64,000 nt of DNA from Deltaproteobacteria bacterium (GCA_017302835.1 JAFLCC010000011.1:28907-92906); one strand, 5' to 3'; counted from the stretch's first letter, positions 55,359 through 63,885 are shown. Notes: a model not told the origin generated them from the sequence alone. Translations and numbers: made by a program.

Positions 55359-55475
55359 TTATTCGCCATCAGGGAATAGGCGTCCATCACCATAAATGGT
55401 CTGACTCAATTTCTTTTCTTGTCTGAAGATAGCTTTTCTGGGAAATTATCTATAATTCCCAAGAGAGGAGTCGTT

Positions 55476-55910
55476 ATGACTAAGAATAAAAACCTTTCAG
55501 GATTATATTATTCTAAAATTGTAAAATCCCTGAAATACTTAGAATACAGTTATCAAAGAACCCTTAATATGCCATTAAATCCAGCCCAAATGAATGACTC
55601 TGAATTAGAAGCTTGGGATAGTTTTGCTTCAAGATTCGCTAGAACCTCTGATATTTTTTTAAGTAAATATATTCGTGCTTTTATTTTAAAGGATGACCCC
55701 GCATTTGATGGCGGTTTTCGAGACCAATTAAATCGTGCAGAAAAATTAAGTTTGATTGCTGATGTGACTATTTGGATGGAAATTCGAGAGTTAAGAAATG
55801 CCACCGTTCACGAGTATAGTGACCAAGATTTAGAGAAAATTTTCGAAAAATTTAGAAATTTTTCTCCTCTTTTAATTGAGCTGCCAACAAAGTTGAATCA
55901 TGAGACTTAG
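55476..55910 (+). CDS. HEPN-domain toxin (HepT-like)
   Basis: About 144 residues from ATG 55476, which has AGAGGAG 5 nt upstream; a longer frame from 55419 has no such signal. It is all-helical with the HEPN ribonuclease motif RX4HXY in RELRNATVHEYSD (about R107, H112, Y114). In known HepT-MntA pairs the Tyr of this motif is AMPylated by the partner nucleotidyltransferase, which inactivates the RNase. It overlaps the MNT gene by 11 bp. It is probably the toxin of a type VII-like toxin-antitoxin pair. Confidence 0.82.
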   Translation: MTKNKNLSGLYYSKIVKSLKYLEYSYQRTLNMPLNPAQMNDSELEAWDSFASRFARTSDIFLSKYIRAFILKDDPAFDGGFRDQLNRAEKLSLIADVTIWMEIRELRNATVHEYSDQDLEKIFEKFRNFSPLLIELPTKLNHET

Positions 55911-56244
55911 CACTAAAGAGGTGACCTCCATTACGGCTGCATTTAAAATCTGTCTGGGCAATATGGACTACCAGCTTTATCTTTTCGGTAGCCGGACTGA
56001 TGATTCAAAAAAAGGAGGCGACATTGATTTGCTCGTCGTCGTTCCCTTGAGTGAAAAGCAAAATGTGGTGAATATGAAATCAAAAATCAGAAATGAAATT
56101 TTTAAAAATATTCCTGAGCAAAAAATTGATATCACTGCCGCTACAGCCGCAGAACTAAAGACCGATGAGTTTTTAGCGAGTGTTTTTGAGCATGCTATAC
56201 TCTTCTGTGAAATGACACACTCCCAGTCGCGCGACTCGGATTAG
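55900..56244 (+). CDS. Minimal nucleotidyltransferase antitoxin (MntA-like)
   Basis: This 114-residue protein has the nucleotidyltransferase motif GS-x9-DxD in LFGSRTDDSKKGGDIDLLV (G30, S31, D41, D43), one residue shorter than the textbook GSx10DxD. A beta-strand with a possible third acidic residue follows (EQKIDITAATA). The family transfers AMP to the Tyr of its HEPN partner. The gene overlaps the HEPN gene and is translationally coupled to it. A 20-bp piece of this gene recurs at 57515-57534. Confidence 0.82.
   Translation: MRLSTKEVTSITAAFKICLGNMDYQLYLFGSRTDDSKKGGDIDLLVVVPLSEKQNVVNMKSKIRNEIFKNIPEQKIDITAATAAELKTDEFLASVFEHAILFCEMTHSQSRDSD
56156..56175. repeat. 20-bp repeat, copy in the MNT gene
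   Basis: This 20-bp stretch (TAAAGACCGATGAG followed by TTTTTA) is repeated exactly at 57515-57534, where it is not coding. Confidence 0.7.
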
Positions 56245-56259
56245 TGGATTTTTTACTAC

Positions 56260-56354
56260 TTTAATGGGACAACCAATGAAAAACTGAATAAACGATTTAA
56301 TGGAGATCTTAGGAGATCTTACCGATTTTCTTCTCATCATTGGTATGAATTATT
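56260..56354. repeat. Direct repeat, copy 2 (orphan OMP gene end)
   Basis: 95 bp repeat the last 85 bp of the OMP gene plus an extra 10-bp tandem duplication that would shift the frame. It begins 16 bp after the MNT stop codon. It is a non-functional gene end, likely left by insertion or duplication. Confidence 0.9.
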
Positions 56355-56371
56355 GATTTTTTTCTCCCTTA

Positions 56372-57466
56372 TTAAAGGGTTGACTTTGAGCCGGTATTTA
56401 TTTCTAGCAAATCCAGTACGGCTTCGTAGTGCTTTTTTAAAAACAGTGTAAGTGATTTTTCAACAAAATCCCCCACGATATCTTGATCTGAAGGCTGGTT
56501 TCTAATTTCAAATTTTACTTGTCGAGGAAGAAGGCCATAAAGATCTTTTTTATTTAAAAATCTATTTACAAGTCGAAACTTTTTTTCAAAACTAGTCTGA
56601 ATATAAACCAAAGGCAATTTTCGTTCTTTGATTACTTCAGCTTTGGGATGTCCGTTTTCGAAAACAATACCTATTCCGCTCGTATAGGAATCAATCAAAT
56701 GGGCATATATAGATTGTACTCTTTCTAAAGTGAGATTATTTAAATCAATCTCGTTAAAATGGAGACCCTTTGAAATACGTTCAAAGTAAAATAAAAAATA
56801 ACCAATATCAAAAAGAACTCGGTCATTCTCTGAAAGGCTTTCAACAATGCTTTCATATCTGACCTTATCAAATAGTTTGATATCAAATGGATAAACACTT
56901 GTACTTTCATGTGTAGAATAAGCATGCGAGAGATCGTGCTGCAGAAACTGCCTTTTCGTGAAGTGCCTACCATCGGCATAGCCGTCAAAAAATCCAGCAA
57001 ATTTTATCCTATTGGATACCAGGCGATTCACGGCTCTGATTCCTAATCTTTTCCAGGTTACAAAATATCGGCTGTCAGGATCCCTAGCCTTAACGCCGTA
57101 ATAGTAGGCAAGTTCGACCGGCTTTCTTCGGATTCGCCCTGCATTTATGGACTCAGCTGCCATGAGGACTGGTTCACCTGGCTCCTTTGGCCCTTTATAA
57201 CGAAGATCATGGATAAATTCATACCAAACAGAGTTTAATCCAAAATTCCTATTTTCGTGAGCAGCGACAACATTATTTGCAAGCTCTTCATTCTCAGTAT
57301 GGGATCTCGGTGCCGTATAGTTGCGACCGATGGATTGAACTTTATCTCCGAGATAAAATAGTTTACAGGTGTTAGCAGAGGCAAAACTAGAAACTAAAAA
57401 TATAGACAAATAAGCGCTTAAAACAATATTTTTTATTTTTGATATGGATTTGAAATCTTCCAACAT
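56372..57466 (-). CDS. Secreted protein, unknown function
   Basis: This 364-residue protein has a signal peptide (NIVLSAYLSIFLVSSFASA). A central block FLQHDLSHAYSTH has His and Asp spaced like metal ligands, but no known family is recognised. Other parts are rich in aromatic and basic residues. It is encoded alone, with its 3' end next to the second copy of the OMP repeat. Confidence in coding is high from signal peptide and length; function is unknown. Confidence 0.7.
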   Translation of the reverse strand: MLEDFKSISKIKNIVLSAYLSIFLVSSFASANTCKLFYLGDKVQSIGRNYTAPRSHTENEELANNVVAAHENRNFGLNSVWYEFIHDLRYKGPKEPGEPVLMAAESINAGRIRRKPVELAYYYGVKARDPDSRYFVTWKRLGIRAVNRLVSNRIKFAGFFDGYADGRHFTKRQFLQHDLSHAYSTHESTSVYPFDIKLFDKVRYESIVESLSENDRVLFDIGYFLFYFERISKGLHFNEIDLNNLTLERVQSIYAHLIDSYTSGIGIVFENGHPKAEVIKERKLPLVYIQTSFEKKFRLVNRFLNKKDLYGLLPRQVKFEIRNQPSDQDIVGDFVEKSLTLFLKKHYEAVLDLLEINTGSKSTL

Positions 57467-57691
57467 ATGGCTCCAAAAAATGCAAGTTTTATGCCTAATA
57501 TTGATATTGAGAAATAAAGACCGATGAGTTTTTATTTACCTTCCTTAGATCTTACCAAGTGGTAAAGATCTACTTGTGATGTGAGTAATGGAAACCCAGG
57601 ATCCGGGGTCAAGAACTCAGCATGGATCCGCGTTCCCGCCAGAGAATTGCTCCGGAAACTTTGGGGGATGATACTTCTACAGCAAAATTAA
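57467..57691. other. Spacer with repeat debris and GC-rich patch
   Basis: This spacer contains a 20-bp copy of MNT coding sequence (57515-57534), an imperfect hairpin AGATCTTACC/GGTAAAGATCT (57547-57571), and a GC-rich patch at about 57595-57665 with two GGATCC words. None of these reads as a gene. It looks like leftovers from recombination. Confidence 0.5.
57515..57534. repeat. 20-bp repeat, non-coding copy of MNT sequence
   Basis: Exact match to 56156-56175 inside the MNT gene. It links this spacer to the history of the toxin-antitoxin insertion. Confidence 0.7.
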
Positions 57692-59347
57692 TTAGATTTT
57701 TCTTCTTAGCGCTTTTACATACATATCTAAATAGTCGACATCTGAATTCATACACTTTTCATCAAGCAGTTCGTAAACGTTTCTTGGATTTTTCCAAGTT
57801 TCATATTTACATTTTTGTCCCAAGGCGCCAACCATATTTTTGATTTCAACAAACTCTGCACTTTCCGTATTTTGTGAAGACATCATTCTCAATAGTGGTG
57901 CTAATTTAATTGAGATACAATTTTTTTCAATCCCTTTACCTTGGATCGACTCGATTACGGCTGAGGTTACGTAGCTAGATGCAACCGATTTTGCAACCAG
58001 TAAGCATTCTTTTACCGATTGTCTCAACCTAGGGAAATTTGAAGATACAAGCTCAACCGCAAACTTAGTTCGTGTTAACATCCTTTCAACTTGCAAATTT
58101 CGTTTCGTTATCAGGTCTTTTGGATCGAATGTATTTAAGGTAACTGAATTAAATTTACGCCAAATGCATGATTCTTCGCTGCAATGGTAAAGATTCTCCC
58201 GGCTAAGTCCGTCCCAGTATTTTGGCTCGAAATCTGCTGGTCTAAATGAAGCATCGGTATAAAACGTTATTGATCCTTCTGGGGTGGTAGTTATATAGGC
58301 TGCGGTTAAATACTTATTGCCTGATTCCGTCATACGAAAACACTTATCTTCTTTTGGATTTGCACAGAAGTATTGTTCTTCATATGCTGGAAGATATGGG
58401 TCATCATTAACTACTTTTAAATCAATACTCTTTTGTTTTGACGGAAAATTTACCCTTGGATATCTATTTAAATTATCCGCCGCCAAATCCAATATAGGAC
58501 TTTTAACTGGCTTTGAAGGTAATTTATTTTTCTCACTTAATAATGTTTCAAAATCTAAACTCTGACTAATTAAGGGATCAAAATGAAACCATTTAATATT
58601 TATAACTTTTCTGCTTGAATCCACTGTAAGTTTGGCGGCAATTACATAACTAGGGGCAATAGATACATTAGGATGTATCTCGGTTGTGATATACCCACTT
58701 CTAAATATCGAATTCCCAACTTTTAATTCTGTAGGTTGAACTGAGATTGAATCTCCAGTTGGACCTTTCCCAGGTAACCAAGTTGGAAAATACTCTAAGT
58801 GCACATCTAGCCTCGAAGATAAACCATAAACTGATGGAATTTTTTGTGAGGAACTTTTCTTTGATGCTGGAAGTTCTAAGCCAATGTTAACAAATGCTTC
58901 GTGAAGGACTAATCGGTACATCGATCCAAAATACTCAGACTTTTGCGCTTGGGTTATCGATCTTCCCGGGGCAGGAGGAAGTGATTGAGTATTGCATTTA
59001 AAATATCTAGCGCCAGCTTGTTGGCTGCTAAAGCAGTTTCGCGGATTACCCCACTGGTCAAACACCGGATCACTCGTTAGGACTGGCTTAATCGCCAAGA
59101 GCACTTGGTAAAATGGTTCCTTTGGGTTTCTTTGATCGTAGGCAACGACTTCGGGAAATGCGATTTGAGCCTCTTTACTCTGAAAATATTTCGACAGCAT
59201 ATTGAGCTGGTATGTAAGATCTGACTCGGTCCAGTTGCCACCACCACTACCTTGGCCTCCCTCCCCGCTTTTCTGTGCGAAAATTGTCAGGCTCAATGTA
59301 AGTAAATAGGCAAAAAGTACCGCTCTAAAGGGTTTAAAAACGTTCAT
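57692..59347 (-). CDS. Large secreted protein, unknown function
   Basis: This 551-residue protein has a signal peptide (AVLFAYLLTLSLTIFAQ) followed by a Gly-rich stretch (GEGGQGSGGGNW). YRLVLHEAFVNIGLELPAS with YGLSSRL later recalls a set of secreted proteins I associate with predatory bacteria, but I cannot name the family. Nine or more Cys suggest disulfides. It is divergent from the TIGR02147-type regulator, which may control it. Confidence 0.72.
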   Translation of the reverse strand: MNVFKPFRAVLFAYLLTLSLTIFAQKSGEGGQGSGGGNWTESDLTYQLNMLSKYFQSKEAQIAFPEVVAYDQRNPKEPFYQVLLAIKPVLTSDPVFDQWGNPRNCFSSQQAGARYFKCNTQSLPPAPGRSITQAQKSEYFGSMYRLVLHEAFVNIGLELPASKKSSSQKIPSVYGLSSRLDVHLEYFPTWLPGKGPTGDSISVQPTELKVGNSIFRSGYITTEIHPNVSIAPSYVIAAKLTVDSSRKVINIKWFHFDPLISQSLDFETLLSEKNKLPSKPVKSPILDLAADNLNRYPRVNFPSKQKSIDLKVVNDDPYLPAYEEQYFCANPKEDKCFRMTESGNKYLTAAYITTTPEGSITFYTDASFRPADFEPKYWDGLSRENLYHCSEESCIWRKFNSVTLNTFDPKDLITKRNLQVERMLTRTKFAVELVSSNFPRLRQSVKECLLVAKSVASSYVTSAVIESIQGKGIEKNCISIKLAPLLRMMSSQNTESAEFVEIKNMVGALGQKCKYETWKNPRNVYELLDEKCMNSDVDYLDMYVKALRRKI

Positions 59348-59451
59348 AAAATTTTCCTTTTTAAAATATTAAAAGTAGCAATCTTCTAGCCAATATACTT
59401 CGTTGCGTTATTTAACTCTATATTTTCCTTATAAGAAATTGATCTAAATTC

Positions 59452-59476
59452 TTACAAAATTGTAAATATATATAAT
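59452..59476 (+). promoter_or_regulatory. Dyad and -10 box upstream of the TIGR02147 gene
   Basis: TTACAA-AA-TTGTAA (59452-59465) is a 6-bp dyad. TATAAT (59471-59476) follows 5 bp later, 23 bp before the start codon. No good -35 is seen, so an activator or autoregulator may bind the dyad. Confidence 0.45.
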
Positions 59477-59498
59477 AAGCTGCCGAAAAGACTTAGGA

Positions 59499-60308
59499 AT
59501 GACGATATTTGATTACACTAGTTACAAGTTATTTATGCGTGATTTTATTGGTCAACTTCCCAACAAGGGCCGAGGCGAAGTGAATCGATTAGCTACTTTT
59601 ATTGGAGCGCATCCCACGCTTGTCAGCCAAGTTCTAAATGGTCAGCGAGATTTCTCAAGTGAGCAAATCTTAAGACTCGGCAAATATTTTGGATTACCGC
59701 CTGAGGATATTGACTATCTGATGCTGCTCCTACAATTTGAACGGGCCGGAACCAATGACCTTAAAAAATTTTATGAAAATAAAATCGAAGTCGCAAAAAA
59801 GGCATCAATTAAAATTGTTAATCGTCTGGCCGAGCACAGAAGGCTTAGTGAGCATGAGCGCTCGATTTTCTATTCGAGTTGGATTTATATGGCTGTTTGG
59901 CTATACACTTCTGTAAATGCTGGACAAACCATTGATTCGGCCTCTCAGCGATTCCAGATATCCAGAGCCCAAGTGTCAGAAATTTTAACGTTTTTAAAAA
60001 ATGTTGGTTTATGTAAAGAAGAAGAAGGTATTTACCAAATGCAGTCGCAATACTTGCACTTAGAGTTTGGTTCGTATTTCCTGAATAGCCATCATACCCA
60101 CTGGCGATTAAAATCCCTTGAGCGAATTGAAAACTTAACTGAAGACGAGTTAATGTTTACCTCGCCATTTTCGGTTAGCAAAAAAGATTTTGAAAAAATC
60201 AGGGAAGAAATCATTCAGCTTATTAAGTCCACTTCAAAAATTATAAAAGATTCCCCTGCTGAAGATATCGCGTGCATGAATTTTGAACTTTTTTGGATTC
60301 GTAAATAA
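59499..60308 (+). CDS. TIGR02147-family transcriptional regulator
   Basis: This 269-residue protein begins with the family start IFDYTSYKLFMRDFI. An HTH follows (VNRLATFIGAHPTLVSQVLNGQRDFSSE), then EQILRLGKYFGL, and an acidic helical body that includes a second winged-helix-like block (DSASQRFQISRAQVSEILTFLKNVGLC). The family is common in Bdellovibrio and Fibrobacteres, often next to genes for secreted proteins. Here it is divergent from a large secreted protein. Targets unknown. Confidence 0.82.
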   Translation: MTIFDYTSYKLFMRDFIGQLPNKGRGEVNRLATFIGAHPTLVSQVLNGQRDFSSEQILRLGKYFGLPPEDIDYLMLLLQFERAGTNDLKKFYENKIEVAKKASIKIVNRLAEHRRLSEHERSIFYSSWIYMAVWLYTSVNAGQTIDSASQRFQISRAQVSEILTFLKNVGLCKEEEGIYQMQSQYLHLEFGSYFLNSHHTHWRLKSLERIENLTEDELMFTSPFSVSKKDFEKIREEIIQLIKSTSKIIKDSPAEDIACMNFELFWIRK

Positions 60309-60475
60309 ATGGACTTAGAAGCCGATCCATTGTTATTGAGAATAATGGGGCGAGAGATTTTTAAAAACCCGAACTCCACGTTTTCTTGCCTATGCCCAAA
60401 ACCGAAGTTCAACTCTAAACTAGGTGATGAATTGGTCGACTATGGCGACAGAGATAGTTCAGGCTGGGATTCATT

Positions 60476-60885
60476 TTATTTGATCTCAAACTCACGAATT
60501 AAAGAATGCCGATCTGCCCAAAAGAGCATTTTTATTACTTCGCGGTAAGTGGCATTGTTGCACGTATTCACTTTAACCGGATAGCCCTGAAAATTTGAGG
60601 ATCCCGTGCAGGTCTTATTATCTTGGCAAACCAGATTCAGTTCTGAATTTGATTTTGCCCTGAGAGGGCCAATACGACTTCGCCCATAGGGTAAGAGGGC
60701 ATTTGTGTTGATGTGGTCGTTTTTGAATTGGTTATTTTCATTTCATCAATCTTTGATTGGCCGAAAGAACCAAGTCCCACCTTGCATGTGAGACCAAATA
60801 GAACCTGACTGCTCGTCAAAACATTTTGAGCCTACAAATTTATTCCAAAAACGGACATCAAATAAACAATAGCAATAAACTTCAT
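60476..60885 (-). pseudogene. Broken gene for a small secreted protein
   Basis: From ATG 60885, with GAGG upstream, the frame gives a signal peptide (MKFIAIVYLMSVFGINL), then TAG at codon 18, then AQNVLTSSQVLFGLTC on in frame to a TGA at about 60637. Just before that stop, a shift into the next frame continues sensibly (ELNLVCQDNKTCTGSS, VNTCNNATYREVIK) to TAA at 60476. So one nonsense codon and one frameshift break a ~135-residue Cys-containing secreted protein. No family is recognised. Confidence 0.6.
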
Positions 60886-60943
60886 AAACACCTCGTAGGC
60901 ACAGCTCACCCTTTGGCGAAGAAGTTCACTATGCCCAAAAAGA

Positions 60944-60977
60944 AATCAAATCTTGGCACTTAGGCCAAGGTTTGATT
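60944..60977. other. Strong 14-bp hairpin
   Basis: AATCAAATCTTGGC and GCCAAGGTTTGATT pair over a 6-nt loop, with one G-U. On the minus strand the stem is followed by TTCTTTTT, so it could end a transcript there, but no minus-strand gene lies upstream. It may be a remnant terminator or a transcript hairpin. Confidence 0.45.
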
Positions 60978-61035
60978 GGAATTGTAGACAACTTGAACCA
61001 ACGTCTATACTGTATGATTTTTAATAGGAGTTTTT

Positions 61036-61539
61036 ATGTTTAAATTGATATTTGTAATTACTTGTTCTTTTTTAGCGAATTCTGCGATGGCCAAATCTAA
61101 TATTGTCGGAACTTGGATTAATAACGGCAAAATCTTATCTATTCAGATTGTCGATGACCCAGCAGCTTCTCCTTTCGTGGCAGGAAAAATCTGGGCGGCA
61201 ATGGCTGGATCAGGAAGTTCCAAAACTATCAAGACACAAAACTTTGAATTAAAGTGCTCTGGCGCAACTGATATAAGCGGAAAGTCATTCGGAAATTGCA
61301 AAATAAAGGTTGCTAGAGACATTTTGGTAATTAATCCAGGACAGTCTGAACTTGTGATTAGCCAAGAAGAAGAAAATATAATAATCAGAAACGAATTCAG
61401 CCGACCGCCTTCTGGAGATAATCTATACATAGGCTCTGGTTCAAGCGATCAAAATGGCAAAGAAATATTTATTTTTGAAGTCAATTGGCCTCACAATTTT
61501 ATTGGGATTGTTTTTAGCAACTCAGTTATTTCCGAATAA
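61036..61539 (+). CDS. Small secreted protein, unknown
   Basis: This 167-residue protein has a signal peptide (LIFVITCSFLANSAMA). The body starts IVGTWINNGKILSIQIVD and has a pattern of short beta-strands. It loosely recalls lipocalin-like or DUF2147 proteins, but I cannot assign it. A TAGGAG lies 7 nt upstream of the ATG, and a clear terminator follows. Confidence 0.7.
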   Translation: MFKLIFVITCSFLANSAMAKSNIVGTWINNGKILSIQIVDDPAASPFVAGKIWAAMAGSGSSKTIKTQNFELKCSGATDISGKSFGNCKIKVARDILVINPGQSELVISQEEENIIIRNEFSRPPSGDNLYIGSGSSDQNGKEIFIFEVNWPHNFIGIVFSNSVISE

Positions 61540-61570
61540 AACCCCTGAGTTTTGAAATTTAAAAATCACA

Positions 61571-61606
61571 AGCCACTGAGTCTTTTGGGCCAGTGGCTAT
61601 TTTTTA
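61571..61606 (+). terminator. Rho-independent terminator
   Basis: AGCCACTG pairs with CAGTGGCT over a 12-nt loop and is followed by ATTTTTT. It lies about 30 bp after the secreted-protein stop. Confidence 0.85.
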
Positions 61607-61715
61607 AAAGTGAATTGTTTTGGGCCCAACTTTTCAATACTATCCTTTATGATCAGGTCAGGATCGAGAACCATTCTGTCATCGTCCGCTTTCGATAGTC
61701 AGTTGCTAATTTTGA

Positions 61716-62042
61716 GCAATAAGTTCAGATCAGGTTGCTGAAGAAAATGAAATGATTTTAGGATTTATTTCTTTGTCTTTTCCATATTGGGACCGAATTG
61801 CAATGACTCATCATCTTGTAATTTCACCTGAATGCAGAGGGCTTGGCTTTGGCACAAAGCTCATAACTACTGTTATTGAATTTTGTAAAAAAAGTGGCAT
61901 GAAGAAGCTCACCCTTAGATCGGCTCTTTGGAATTCAAGGGCCACAGATCTTTACAAAAAGTGTGGCTTTATTCCAAGAGCTGTGTTTGCAGATTATTTT
62001 GGTGATGGCAATGACATGGTCTGGATGGATTTAGATCTTTAG
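61716..62042 (+). pseudogene. N-terminally truncated GNAT acetyltransferase
   Basis: ATG 61752 gives a 96-residue protein with a GNAT core: HHLVISPECRGLGFGTKLI is motif A (acetyl-CoA binding, R-G-x-G-F-G) and AtDLYKKCGFIPRAV is motif B. Full GNATs have 140-170 residues. The frame stays open upstream to 61716 and reads VAEENEMILGFISLSF, which is the normal strand before motif A, but the first ~50 residues and a start codon are missing. So this is probably a decayed gene, though a short protein from 61752 could be made. Confidence 0.65.
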
Positions 62043-62227
62043 AGATAAATACTATTTCGAACCTCTTTTTCAAAGGGGAACTGCCATGGAATTTCAATAT
62101 CAAAATGTTAGACCCTCGCATTAGGAATAGCCCTTGGGGCTAAAAAAATTACTGAAATGGCTATTTAATTTGTCGAACTTCGTATTTTCTGCTTTAAAGT
62201 GACACATCAAGAAATAAGGAGAATTTT

Positions 62228-62758
62228 ATGAAGTTAATTTTAAGTTTGGTTTTTTTAGGCGGCACGGTATTGGCTCAATCTCAGGGAAACATATGGGATC
62301 AATTATCGCGATGTGAGACCTCCTGTTCCTCACGATGCCTAAAGTTAACCTCAGACTTAAGGGAGCAATTAGATCGCGTCGATTCGTCTTGTTCCGCTTC
62401 CCAACCTGTTGATCAAAAATTGTTTCAGGAAATTTATGAGTACGCTAAATCAAGTTCTGGCATGTGGTTGAATCCTGATGAAGCTAGGGCATTCGCTGAA
62501 AAAATGATCGAAAAAACCAACACGAAATCACGTTTTCCTATTTTTAAAGAGGCCTATGTGTATGCAAAATCAAGTTCAGGACTTTGGTTAAATCCAGAAC
62601 CGGCTCGTGAATTCGCTATGAAAATCTTTAACCATCGAAATAGCGAGCAAGCTTTAAAATGTTACAAAGAAGCCTACACTTACGCAAAATCAAGTTCAGG
62701 CTTATGGTTAAACCCTGATCCTGCCCGCGAGCATGCAGAAAAAGTCTGCAAAATTTGA
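62228..62758 (+). CDS. Secreted protein with three 40-residue repeats
   Basis: This 176-residue protein has a signal peptide (LILSLVFLGGTVLAQS) and a Cys-rich N-terminal part (CETSCSSRC). Three repeats begin at residues 72, 112 and 152 with YAKSSSGxWLNPxxARxxA; the period is exactly 40 residues. The DNA copies differ at many third positions, so the repeats are old and under protein-level selection. AAGGAG lies upstream of the ATG. The repeat family is not recognised with certainty; similar SSSG/L-N-P segments may be helical hairpins for binding. Confidence 0.75.
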   Translation: MKLILSLVFLGGTVLAQSQGNIWDQLSRCETSCSSRCLKLTSDLREQLDRVDSSCSASQPVDQKLFQEIYEYAKSSSGMWLNPDEARAFAEKMIEKTNTKSRFPIFKEAYVYAKSSSGLWLNPEPAREFAMKIFNHRNSEQALKCYKEAYTYAKSSSGLWLNPDPAREHAEKVCKI

Positions 62759-62953
62759 AAAATGGCAGCGTCCCGAAAGTGGTAGAAATCAAAAAGGGAG
62801 TACTCCAGGAAGCTAAAGAATAAGTCTTCAGCAATTAAATCGCTAGACCTAAGATCAAATTTTCGATCGGAAACTCCTCAAACATCAAGCCTCATGGGTC
62901 TGCAAGTGTTTGGAAGTCAAATTTACGATATGTAGGTTAGTGGAATTTCTACC

Positions 62954-63372
62954 ATGAAGGCAAAGAAAGCTTTGAAGACTCAAATTTTAAGACAAGTTTA
63001 AGACAAGTTTAAGACAAGTTTAAGACAAGTTTAAGACAAGTTTAAGACAAGTTTAAGACAAGTTTAAGAAAAAGAAGCCTCAAACATAAAGTAGAAATTA
63101 TTTTAGATGACATTCCTAAAGAAGAGCAAAAAGAAATAAGAAAGAAATTAATTTCTATTTTTTGCGGAGCTACCAGTCTTGAGCAACCTAAATTTTTCAT
63201 CAAAGAATTTAAACATCCCAGTGAAGAGGGGTGTTTAGCATTGATTTACCAGATCTCTAAGAACCACTCATACCCGAAACAAGAAGTGATCAACTGTATT
63301 GATCACTCCTGTGTCCTTTTGCACAAATTAATATTAAAACATACGCCACTCTTCAGCTTCAAATTGTGTTAG
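62954..63372 (+). pseudogene. Small ORF interrupted by 11-bp tandem repeats
   Basis: ATG 62954 reads MKAKKALKTQILRQV and stops inside the repeat array. After the array an open frame continues LRKRSLKHKVEIILDDIPKE and on for ~100 residues to TAG 63372. Removing the seven 11-bp units (77 bp) joins the two parts in frame and gives a 113-residue protein. So the gene was probably broken by repeat expansion. No family is recognised. The 3' end overlaps the convergent gene by 39 bp. Confidence 0.6.
62986..63062. repeat. Seven perfect 11-bp tandem repeats (TTTAAGACAAG)
   Basis: TTTAAGACAAG occurs seven times head to tail, followed by the partial copy TTTAAGAAAAAG. Since 11 is not divisible by 3 and each unit contains TTTAAG, the array puts a TAA in every forward frame. 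Confidence 0.95.
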
Positions 63373-63732
63373 TGGTTCACAAGGAATTGTCCTATCTACA
63401 GCTTTACTGTTGTTTATTATCGTGGCTTGTGAACCTTTTATGTAATCTAAGAGAAACACATTATCTCTTAACGAGCCTCCAGTAATTGTTAGAACATTGT
63501 TTCGTTCAAAACTAATGGTTGGGTTTTGGCCTATCCTAGCTGGGTAAATGTCACCTCTTTGGCTTGATTTTAATTTATTAACTCCTTTTTCATTAGGTGA
63601 CAAGTAAATTGAAATTTTGTACTCGTCATTATTAACTTGATCAAAACATTTAAATCCAATATGACCACCTGCAAATGATAAAGCTGGAATGCCTAGGAAT
63701 GCCATGGCTAATAATAAGTTAATTTTTTTCAT
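63334..63732 (-). CDS. Small secreted protein, unknown
   Basis: This 132-residue protein has a signal peptide (NLLLAMAFLGIPALSFAGG). The mature part is short and beta-rich (FKCFDQVNNDEYKISIYLS) with two Cys that may bond. AGGAG is seen 6 nt before the ATG. No family is recognised. Confidence 0.7.
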   Translation of the reverse strand: MKKINLLLAMAFLGIPALSFAGGHIGFKCFDQVNNDEYKISIYLSPNEKGVNKLKSSQRGDIYPARIGQNPTISFERNNVLTITGGSLRDNVFLLDYIKGSQATIINNSKAVDRTIPCEPLTQFEAEEWRMF

Positions 63733-63885
63733 ATAGTCTCCTCTGTTAGTTTAATTAATTGTTATTATTAGATTATGCACAAATGAAACCAGGTCTATTG
63801 ACGATAAAATTGATAAAAATAGAAATTTACTAGTTTATAAGACAGCAAGGGACAAAAAAAGTCACTACTTAAGGCCTCTCCGGTT

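Noticed and set aside
55419..55475. N-terminal extension of the HEPN toxin
   Set aside because: ATG 55476 has a clear AGAGGAG; the upstream 19 codons cover the SD itself.
57622..57843. 73-residue forward frame starting MDPRSRQRIAPET
   Set aside because: Most of it is antisense to the 551-residue protein and there is no SD; the start lies in the GC-rich spacer patch.
60309..60548. 79-residue frame right after the TIGR02147 gene
   Set aside because: No SD or recognisable motif, and its 3' third is antisense to the better-supported broken secreted-protein gene.
62120..62145. TAGCCC-TTG-GGGCTA hairpin as terminator
   Set aside because: The stem is followed by A residues on the plus strand and has no U-tract on the minus strand.
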